Shown here one piece after another: positions 1-4,932 of a stretch of 13,072 nt of DNA (its first letter is position 1; the number at the start of each line of letters is the position of its first letter). The position numbers were made by a program, and so were the translations under genes. The stretch is from an uncultured Sutterella sp. (GTDB taxonomy: Bacteria; Pseudomonadota; Gammaproteobacteria; Burkholderiales; Burkholderiaceae_F): contig CAAFNI010000362.1 in assembly GCA_900764215.1 (NCBI GenBank), positions 1-13,072 on the forward strand, given 5' to 3'. Below the pieces are notes generated by a model that worked only from the letters and a program-made list of their open reading frames with translations, was not told where the DNA came from and did no database searches.

Positions 1-30
1 AATCTGAGCCAGGATCAAACTCTTTAGTTC
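1..30 (-). rRNA. rrs: 16S ribosomal RNA, extreme 5' end only
   Basis: The reverse complement of the first bases carries the universal 16S start AGAGTTTGATCCTGGCTCAG, preceded by TGAACTAA. By alignment with the E. coli numbering, in which AGAGTTTGATC begins at base 8, the mature 5' end falls near position 30. Only about 30 bases of the gene are inside the window and transcription runs leftward out of it. The exact mature end depends on processing and could differ by a few bases. Confidence 0.95.
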
Positions 31-221
31 AATCACTGTTTGTCGCTCTTCGCCGGAATTGAAAGAGAAAGCATGAACTTTCTTCTTTCGGCTTTCCTTC
101 AAAGCGCGAACTTCGTAAGCTTTTTGAGTGCCTTTGAATTCACTCCTGAAACTGCCGATGTTCACACTTATCGGTTCGTTGATTCTGATTTTTAAAGAAC
201 TTCCTTCGCGAGAAGCGAAGG
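31..221 (-). promoter_or_regulatory. rRNA operon leader with boxB-like hairpin, boxA and boxC-like element
   Basis: This is the transcribed spacer between the rRNA promoter and 16S, read leftward. At its 5' end is a hairpin with a perfect 7-bp stem, CCTTCGC/GCGAAGG (203-209 and 215-221), starting at the predicted transcription start. Next is GTTCTTTAAA (191-200), a good match to the boxA antitermination element, then GATAAGTGTGAAC (160-172), which resembles the conserved element after boxA. This boxB-boxA-boxC order is the one known from rrn leaders, where Nus factors prevent early Rho-dependent termination. A further small hairpin (66-71 with 78-83) lies nearer 16S. The RNase III processing stem would need pairing with sequence beyond the window and cannot be judged. 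Confidence 0.85.
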
Positions 222-227
222 ATTCGA

Positions 228-276
228 ATTATGCAGAAGTCTTTTTGACTTGTCAAGACCTTTTTTCAAAAAAAAT
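228..276 (-). promoter_or_regulatory. Strong sigma-70 rRNA promoter with A/T-rich UP element
   Basis: On the minus strand there is a perfect -35 TTGACA (251-256), a 17-bp spacer and a -10 CATAAT (228-233), with the predicted start near 221. Immediately upstream of the -35 box is an A/T tract (about 258-276), as expected of an UP element bound by the RNA polymerase alpha subunit. The hexamers, spacing and position ahead of boxA and 16S make this the main rRNA operon promoter. It shares spacer-end and discriminator sequence with the tRNA promoter at 1451-1479. Confidence 0.9.
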
Positions 277-289
277 GCCGTCCCATCTG

Positions 290-322
290 CCTCATGCTTG
301 AGAAAACTCATGCCGCATGAGG
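290..322. repeat. Nested inverted and direct repeats upstream of the rRNA promoter
   Basis: CTCATGC occurs at 291-297 and again at 307-313, a 16-bp period, and its inverse GCATGAG at 315-321. Two foldings are possible: an outer 8-bp stem CCTCATGC/GCATGAGG (290-297 with 315-322) enclosing a small TGAG-AAAA-CTCA hairpin (299-310), or a tight palindrome CTCATGC-C-GCATGAG (307-321). It lies about 70-100 bp upstream of the rRNA start site. It could be an operator-like site or a weak hairpin. No function can be assigned from sequence. Confidence 0.5.
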
Positions 323-457
323 TGGATTGCTCAGATCCAGCTCTGCCCGCCGCCTTCCGCCTCCCCTACAATCAAATGAAAAGCGGCATCCGCGCCCGGC
401 TCGCGCATCCGAATTCCCCGATGCCCGAAATCTCCACACACATGCACTGCAAGCCTC
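323..457 (+). other. Leader region of the hypothetical gene; only a weak promoter candidate
   Basis: No gene is seen here. The best rightward promoter candidate is a -10-like TACAAT at 367-372, but no convincing -35 box lies at the right distance. There is no clear Shine-Dalgarno sequence before the ATG at 458. Several out-of-frame ATG codons (for example 376 and 421) open only short frames with no recognisable protein character. Confidence 0.3.
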
Positions 458-1276
458 ATGACTGCGTCCGACATTCGCCCATCCACCGGCTGCGCCACGC
501 CTCTCTCCAGGCTTCGCCGCGCTCTTCTCCCCGTGCTTCTTCCCATTCTCGTTCTCGGGACGGCGGCCTGCGTTGACGCGCTCCAAACGGAGCTGCGCCT
601 GCCCGAGCACACGTTCTTCATGACCCCGGGCGCGACTGTCGAGCTGACGGGCACTATTCGAACCAGGCGTTCGGATCCGCCTCCCGCCATACGCCTGAGC
701 ATCGTCCCGGACACGCTTCCCGTCACCCTCTCCGGCGTCGCCACCGCCCGGCAAACGCTCTCCGACGACACCGTCTGGCGCGCAAAGCTGACGCTTGGCG
801 ACGTGGCCGAGCGCACCTCCTTCAGAGCCGACGTCAGCTTCCCGGAACTTCATCACCAAGGCCCTCGGTCATGGCGCATCGAAGCCTTTCCCGACCAAGC
901 CTCCCTTCGCGAGAGCAGCCCTTCCCTGCTGTTTTCCAAGCTCGGCATCGAACCGCTGCCGGCGGCCTTTGTCTGCCTGGCCGCTACGCTCCTGCTGACC
1001 CTCTTCTACTTCGCGCTTTATCTGGTCGACCGCAAAACGCTCGCCCGGTGCGGCTACCTGCGGGTCTTTCACGCCCGAACAGCCGGCCCTGACACGCTTC
1101 TCTACTGTGTTCAGCCCGAACATGACGCGCCGACCCCCGGCGCCGCCTATCGAGTGCTGTCCGCCACGGGCCAGCTGCTCGGCATGGCCGAACTTAACGA
1201 CAGCGGCCGCAGACACTGCGTTTTTCGTCTCCACGCTGCGCGCGCACGCGCCGGCTGCATCGTCGCCGTCAAATAA
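458..1276 (+). CDS. Hypothetical membrane-anchored protein, two hydrophobic segments
   Basis: I do not recognise this 272-residue protein. Residues 1-21 are basic, followed by a hydrophobic stretch (about 22-37) ending in LGTAAC, which could be a signal peptide; C38 is a possible lipidation site, but the residue at -3 is T rather than L/V/I, so this is a weak lipobox. Residues 39-166 would then be an extracytoplasmic domain with beta-rich character (alternating hydrophobic residues, many T and P). A clear membrane helix spans about 167-190, and a basic-flanked C-terminal domain of roughly 80 residues (191-272) would lie in the cytoplasm. It is transcribed away from the rRNA operon and converges on the tRNA-Met gene. 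Reality is supported by coherent topology and coding-like third-position G/C bias, not by homology. The start at 458 is the only ATG giving the signal-like N-terminus. No strong ribosome binding site is visible. Confidence 0.7.
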   Translation: MTASDIRPSTGCATPLSRLRRALLPVLLPILVLGTAACVDALQTELRLPEHTFFMTPGATVELTGTIRTRRSDPPPAIRLSIVPDTLPVTLSGVATARQTLSDDTVWRAKLTLGDVAERTSFRADVSFPELHHQGPRSWRIEAFPDQASLRESSPSLLFSKLGIEPLPAAFVCLAATLLLTLFYFALYLVDRKTLARCGYLRVFHARTAGPDTLLYCVQPEHDAPTPGAAYRVLSATGQLLGMAELNDSGRRHCVFRLHAARARAGCIVAVK

Positions 1277-1297
1277 ACGGAAATTTTCGCGCATGCG

Positions 1298-1327
1298 AAA
1301 AGCCCCCGGTTCTTTCGAACCGAGGGC
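1298..1327 (-). terminator. Intrinsic terminator of the initiator tRNA gene
   Basis: Read leftward after the tRNA CCA, an 11-bp stem GCCCTCGGTTC/GAACCGGGGGC (1317-1327 and 1302-1312, one T-G wobble) with a GAAA tetraloop is followed directly by TTTT (1298-1301). A second hairpin, TTTTCGC-N4-GCGAAAA (1284-1301), overlaps the T-run. On the plus strand the hairpin is followed by CTTGTCTT, so it may also weakly terminate the converging hypothetical gene ending at 1276. Confidence 0.85.
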
Positions 1328-1334
1328 CTTGTCT

Positions 1335-1411
<77 letters not shown>

Positions 1412-1423
1412 GTAATTCTGTCG

Positions 1424-1441
1424 CAACGGCTTGTTCCGTTG
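1424..1441 (-). promoter_or_regulatory. Hairpin at the 5' end of the tRNA-fMet precursor
   Basis: CAACGG (minus strand, 1436-1441) pairs with CCGTTG (1424-1429) across a 6-base loop. The stem starts within about three bases of the predicted transcription start (1443-1444) and ends 12 bases before the mature tRNA. It would be removed by RNase P. It may protect the precursor 5' end. The rRNA transcript has a hairpin in the same place. Confidence 0.55.
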
Positions 1442-1450
1442 AGGATTTGA

Positions 1451-1479
1451 ATATTACAGACCTTTTTTTCGTTTGTCAA
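1451..1479 (-). promoter_or_regulatory. Strong sigma-70 promoter of tRNA-fMet
   Basis: On the minus strand a perfect -35 TTGACA (1474-1479), a 17-bp spacer and a -10 TAATAT (1451-1456) place the start near 1443-1444. A second TTGACA (1485-1490) lies 11 bp further upstream, and the A/T-rich palindrome at 1486-1503 sits where an UP element would be. The spacer end (TCTG) and the eight bases after the -10 (TCAAATCC) nearly match the rRNA promoter (TCTG, TCGAATCC). Confidence 0.9.
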
Positions 1480-1483
1480 GACT

Positions 1484-1514
1484 TTGTCAAAAATATTTTT
1501 GACTGGGCTATGAT
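1484..1514 (+). promoter_or_regulatory. Candidate rightward promoter of the aat-bpt fusion / pyrD unit
   Basis: TTGTCA (1484-1489) and TATGAT (1509-1514) each match the sigma-70 hexamers at five of six positions but are separated by 19 bp, longer than ideal. A start near 1521 would leave a short leader of about 27 bases before the ATG at 1548, with no Shine-Dalgarno sequence. The site overlaps the divergent tRNA promoter region and the palindrome, so the two promoters could interfere. Confidence 0.4.
1486..1503. repeat. 18-bp perfect palindrome GTCAAAAATATTTTTGAC
   Basis: GTCAAAAAT and its exact reverse complement ATTTTTGAC meet with no gap, giving a two-fold symmetric site between the divergent tRNA-fMet promoter and the aat-bpt gene. 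Its right arm reads TTGACT when extended on the plus strand, and its left arm overlaps the second TTGACA of the minus strand. It may be a dimeric regulator operator, an UP element that happens to be symmetric, or overlapping promoter parts. Confidence 0.6.
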
Positions 1515-1547
1515 GACCGTCTGACCATCCATCACTCACGTACGTCC

Positions 1548-3176
1548 ATGACTACTGATTCCGCCCCGGACGACATTCCCGTCATTGACGGCGACGCCGT
1601 CGGCGTCGACATGAGGCCCGCCGTCCCCGACGACGAGGAGCGCTTCACTTTTTCCACCGTCTGCCGAAGCAGCGGCCTCTCCACGCGTTTGGTCCTCTCC
1701 GGTTACGCCCAAGGTTCATTCCCATGGCCCGACTCGGAGGACTCGCGCACCGGGCTCTATCCCTGGGGGCGTCTTTTCCCCTGCACCGTTCTCAAAACGG
1801 GCCGCGTCGAACTCACGCACTCCATGAAAAGGCGCGTTCGCGACGCCGTCCGGCATCGCTACGCCGGTCATTCTCTCGAAATCCTTCTTGACGAGGATTT
1901 CGACGACGTGATCGATGCGATCGCCGCATACCACCGCGAACGCTCGGGCGACACATGGATGACCCGGGCCATGGTCGACCAGTGGAAGGCCCTGCACTGG
2001 CAAAGGCATGCGCACTGCGTCTCCGTCCTCGTTGACGGAGAGCTCGCCGGCGGCCTCTACTTCACGTCCATCGGACGAATGCTCTACGGCGAAAGCATGT
2101 TCGCCCTGCGCCCCGACGCCTCAAAGCTTGCGCTCGCCGCGCTCGCCGCCTTCGCCGGCGCGGCCCGCCTACCCGTCATCGACTGTCAGATGCCCACCGA
2201 GCACGTCATCCGCATGGGCGCAGACGTAGTGGTGGGCAAGACGTTCCTCAAGCTCAACGACTTTCTCACCAAAAAGCCCTCTTTCCCATGGGAGCGTTCG
2301 GCCGGCATCAGCCTGCTCCCGTTTCTCGAGTCCGCCTATCCTGAATACGCCGAGAAGCCGCCGGCCGACCAGCCCCTCGTCCAGGAGCGGCGCTTCACGC
2401 ACTGCGGCGGCCTGCTTTTCGAGACCATCGCCCTTGAGAGCAAGTGCAGCTACTTCGACGACGGGCGCAGGTCCACCATGGAAATCATCCCGCTCAAGGC
2501 CTCGGACATGCGCGTCACCCCCATGTACAACCGTCTCATCGGAGAAGGCTTTCGCCGCGACAGCACCTATCTCTACAGACTGGACTGCGACAAGTGCCGC
2601 CGCTGCATTCCGACCCGCATCGACGTCGAGACCTTCGCACCCGACGACACCATGCGCCGCACGATGAAGCGCAACGCCTCTCTTGTCATGCGCGAGCTAA
2701 TCGTCGCCCCCGCGACCCAGGAGCAGTATGCGCTCTACAAGCGCTATCAGGCTTCGCGTCATCAGGGCGGCCCCATGGGCGCCATGAGTCTCGACGAAGT
2801 CAATCAGGTGCTCTTTTCCACCTGCACGGACACGCGCATCCTTGAGTTTCGAACCGCCCCGGACGCGCCCCGTCCCAACGAGCTCAAGATGGTTTGTATA
2901 ATAGATCGTTTAGAAAAGGCGCTGAGCGCCGTCTATACGTTCTTCGACCCCGACGTTCCCAAGCTCAGCCTCGGGACTTTCGGCATTCTCTCCGAAATCG
3001 AGTACGCCCGGCGAAACGGCCTCAGGCACGTGTACCTGGGATACTGGCTCCCGGACTACCCCGGCATGGACTACAAGAAGCGCTTCCAGCCGATGGACAT
3101 ATTCTGGGAGAGGCGCTGGATGCCGGAACGGACGTTCGCAGCCGATTCCAAGCTTCTCGACCCACCATCCCTTTAG
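1548..3176 (+). CDS. aat-bpt: Fused leucyl/phenylalanyl-tRNA-protein transferase and aspartate/glutamate leucyltransferase (Aat-Bpt)
   Basis: This 542-residue protein joins two normally separate N-end-rule enzymes. Residues about 44-240 match Aat, which in known members puts Leu or Phe from tRNA onto N-terminal Lys/Arg. Visible Aat marks are GSFPW (56-60), SMKR (92-95), DTWMTR (135-140), HAHC (154-157), GESMF (181-185) and IDCQ (211-214), whose D and Q are the proposed catalytic pair. Residues about 285-525 match Bpt/Ate, which puts Leu (bacterial Bpt) on N-terminal Asp/Glu: CSY (300-302), CDKCRRCIP (347-355), MKRNASL, YKRYQASRH (397-405), ALSAVYTFFDP, LGTFGILSEIE (475-485) and YLGYW with DYKKRF. 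Both halves have a GNAT-like fold in known structures. Products would be passed to ClpS/ClpAP. Oddities: the Aat pocket motif WWSPDPR is replaced by YPWGRLFP (71-78), and there is an A/T-rich rare-codon patch near codons 448-456. The Aat half could start at M22 instead. pyrD follows after two bases. Confidence 0.93.
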   Translation: MTTDSAPDDIPVIDGDAVGVDMRPAVPDDEERFTFSTVCRSSGLSTRLVLSGYAQGSFPWPDSEDSRTGLYPWGRLFPCTVLKTGRVELTHSMKRRVRDAVRHRYAGHSLEILLDEDFDDVIDAIAAYHRERSGDTWMTRAMVDQWKALHWQRHAHCVSVLVDGELAGGLYFTSIGRMLYGESMFALRPDASKLALAALAAFAGAARLPVIDCQMPTEHVIRMGADVVVGKTFLKLNDFLTKKPSFPWERSAGISLLPFLESAYPEYAEKPPADQPLVQERRFTHCGGLLFETIALESKCSYFDDGRRSTMEIIPLKASDMRVTPMYNRLIGEGFRRDSTYLYRLDCDKCRRCIPTRIDVETFAPDDTMRRTMKRNASLVMRELIVAPATQEQYALYKRYQASRHQGGPMGAMSLDEVNQVLFSTCTDTRILEFRTAPDAPRPNELKMVCIIDRLEKALSAVYTFFDPDVPKLSLGTFGILSEIEYARRNGLRHVYLGYWLPDYPGMDYKKRFQPMDIFWERRWMPERTFAADSKLLDPPSL

Positions 3177-3178
3177 CC

Positions 3179-4231
3179 ATGCTTTACTCGCTCTGCCGCC
3201 GCGCGCTGTTTTCGATGCAGCCGGAAACCGCCCACAACGTCACCATGGCCAGCCTCGACTGGGCCACGCATCTCGGGCTTCACAAGCTCCTGACGCACAT
3301 GCCCGACGAGGATCCGGTCGAGCTGATGGGCCTGCGCTTTCCCAATGCGGTCGGCCTGGCCGCCGGCATGGACAAAAACGGCATCCGCGTCAACGCCTTC
3401 GGCGCTCTGGGCTTCGGCCACGTTGAAGTCGGCACGATCACACCGCTCGCTCAGCCCGGCAATCCGAAGCCCCGTTGCTTCCGCGTCATCCCGGCCAAGG
3501 GCATCATCAACCGCATGGGCTTCAACAACGAAGGCTGCGACAAAGTCGTAGAGAACCTCCGCAGCGGCGACGCCTTCCGTCTGCGCGGCGGCATTCTCGG
3601 CATCAACATCGGAAAGAACGCCGTCACGCCCATCGAGAACGCGCTCTCCGACTATGAGAAGTGCCTCGACAAGGTCTACGATCACGCCGACTACATTGCC
3701 GTCAACATTTCTTCGCCCAACACGAAGAACCTTCGCGAGCTTCAGGACGCCGGCAAGTTCGACGATCTCGTCGCCGGGATCTCGGCCCGCCGTCAGCAGC
3801 TCAAGGACGTGCGGGGCGGCAAACACGTGCCCATCGCCGTCAAGCTCGCTCCGGACTTGGAAAACGACGAAATCCTGCGCTGCGTCGACACGCTCATCGC
3901 ACTCGGCATCGACGCCGTGATCGCCACCAACACCACCGTCTCGCGCGACCGGATTCAGGGGCTTCCCAACTGCACCGAAGCGGGCGGCCTCTCCGGCGCC
4001 CCGCTTCGCGAGCGCTCCACGGAAGTCGTTCGCCTCATCGCCGAACACGTTCAGGGCGCCCTTCCGATCATCGCCTCCGGCGGCGTCATGACGCCTCAGG
4101 ATGCCGTTGAAAAGATGGAGGCGGGCGCAAAGCTGCTCCAGCTCTACACCGGCTTCATCTATTCCGGTCCGGCCCTCATCGCCGAATGTTCCGAAGCGGT
4201 CGCCCGTTGGCGCGCCGCACAGAAGGCCTAA
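3179..4231 (+). CDS. pyrD: Dihydroorotate dehydrogenase (quinone), class 2
   Basis: This 350-residue protein oxidises dihydroorotate to orotate with FMN and passes electrons to membrane quinone, the fourth step of pyrimidine synthesis. Evidence for class 2: the N-terminal amphipathic stretch (about 1-45, LYSLCRRALFSMQPETAHN), typical of the membrane-associating quinone-tunnel helices; GLAAGMDKNG (59-68); GFGHVEVGTITPLAQPGNPKPR (78-99); INRMGFNNEG (110-119); and NISSPNTKNLR (176-186) with S179 as the likely catalytic base. K222, NTT (251-253), GLSG (270-273), SGGV (300-303) and YTGFIYSGP (323-331) line the FMN and phosphate sites. Length fits the family. I chose the ATG at 3179, although the frame is open upstream to 2894, because that upstream stretch is the shadow of the preceding gene and PyrD homology begins here. 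It starts two bases after aat-bpt, so translational coupling is likely. A strong terminator follows. Confidence 0.97.
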   Translation: MLYSLCRRALFSMQPETAHNVTMASLDWATHLGLHKLLTHMPDEDPVELMGLRFPNAVGLAAGMDKNGIRVNAFGALGFGHVEVGTITPLAQPGNPKPRCFRVIPAKGIINRMGFNNEGCDKVVENLRSGDAFRLRGGILGINIGKNAVTPIENALSDYEKCLDKVYDHADYIAVNISSPNTKNLRELQDAGKFDDLVAGISARRQQLKDVRGGKHVPIAVKLAPDLENDEILRCVDTLIALGIDAVIATNTTVSRDRIQGLPNCTEAGGLSGAPLRERSTEVVRLIAEHVQGALPIIASGGVMTPQDAVEKMEAGAKLLQLYTGFIYSGPALIAECSEAVARWRAAQKA

Positions 4232-4257
4232 GCAACAGGCCACGCAAACGAACATCA

Positions 4258-4297
4258 GGGCGCTGCGGTCTCGGACCGCGGCGCCCTTTCCTTTTTT
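4258..4297 (+). terminator. Intrinsic terminator after pyrD
   Basis: A 13-bp stem GGGCGCTGCGGTC / GACCGCGGCGCCC (4258-4270 and 4274-4286, one T-G wobble) with a TCG loop is followed by TTTCCTTTTTT (4287-4297). It ends only 25 bases before the thpR start codon, leaving no room for an ordinary promoter between them. Confidence 0.9.
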
Positions 4298-4322
4298 CTT
4301 CACCACTTCGACAGGATTTGCC

Positions 4323-4832
4323 ATGCCCCGTGTTTTTGCCGCTCTCATGCTGCCTCACGACGTATGCGACGCTCTTGCCCGCGACGCCAAAGCCTTCGCC
4401 CGAATCGACCCTCTGGCACGCTTCACCCGAAGTACCAACCTCCATCTGACGCTTGCCTTCGTGGGCGACGTTTCGGCGGCCGACGCCCGCAGGCTTTCCG
4501 CCGCCATCAGGCCGCTCTGCGCCCTGACGCCGCGCGACATCACGATCGGCCGCATCGGCACGTTCGACCGCCAGCGCATTCTCTACGCCGGCCTTTCGCC
4601 CGCCGAAAGCCTCGATCCGGTCGTCAGCGAAGTCAGAAGCACCATCGCCCGCATGGGCCTGCCGCTTGACGGGAAGCCCTTTCGCGCCCACATCACGCTC
4701 GCGCGCGACTGGCGCCGCGGCCATCCGCCGATGACCCTCCCGGCCCGCACGGTGCCGCTCTCCGGTCCCGTTCTGATGGAGACCGTCAAGGATCCCCGCA
4801 CCGGCATGATCCGCTATCGCCAGGTCATTTGA
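4323..4832 (+). CDS. thpR: RNA 2',3'-cyclic 3'-phosphodiesterase (ThpR/LigT family)
   Basis: This 169-residue protein belongs to the 2H phosphoesterase superfamily. Known ThpR/LigT proteins open 2',3'-cyclic phosphates to 2'-phosphates and can join some tRNA halves in vitro; the physiological role in bacteria is unsettled. The N-terminus RVFAALMLP resembles the family start RLFFAL.LP. Two HxTx motifs, HLTLAF (residues 41-46) and HITLAR near residue 124, supply the paired catalytic histidines and threonines, and both are intact. Length is typical. AGGA at 4313-4316, six bases before the ATG, is a good ribosome binding site and fixes the start at 4323. The gene is enclosed by terminators at 4258-4297 and 4849-4888, so it is either fed by read-through from pyrD or has a promoter inside the end of pyrD. 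No confident promoter is visible. Confidence 0.92.
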   Translation: MPRVFAALMLPHDVCDALARDAKAFARIDPLARFTRSTNLHLTLAFVGDVSAADARRLSAAIRPLCALTPRDITIGRIGTFDRQRILYAGLSPAESLDPVVSEVRSTIARMGLPLDGKPFRAHITLARDWRRGHPPMTLPARTVPLSGPVLMETVKDPRTGMIRYRQVI

Positions 4833-4848
4833 CGAACAGGCGGCCCCC

Positions 4849-4888
4849 GGAGAGGCTTTCCGCAATGCGGAAAGCCTCTCCGCTTTTT
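4849..4888 (+). terminator. Intrinsic terminator after thpR
   Basis: A perfect 15-bp stem GGAGAGGCTTTCCGC / GCGGAAAGCCTCTCC (4849-4863 and 4867-4881) with an AAT loop is followed by GCTTTTT (4882-4888). This is a strong rho-independent terminator. A -10-like TACAAT (4891-4896) lies immediately after it and may serve the next gene, but its -35 position would fall inside the hairpin and is not a good match. Confidence 0.93.
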
Positions 4889-4932
4889 AGTACAATGACG
4901 CCCTCGTTCAACAATCCCCAACGAAGTCTCCC

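Noticed and set aside
250..576. Short plus-strand frame across the rRNA promoter
   Set aside because: It begins inside the -35/UP region of the rRNA promoter, has no ribosome binding site, and overlaps the better-supported gene at 458 in another frame.
2894..3178. N-terminal 95-residue extension of PyrD
   Set aside because: The residues are the out-of-frame reading of the Bpt half (R/P-rich). PyrD homology begins at the ATG at 3179, two bases after the previous stop.
3173..4348. 391-codon minus-strand frame opposite pyrD
   Set aside because: PyrD on the plus strand is fully conserved. The antisense translation is a D/G/V/A-rich shadow and runs through the terminator.
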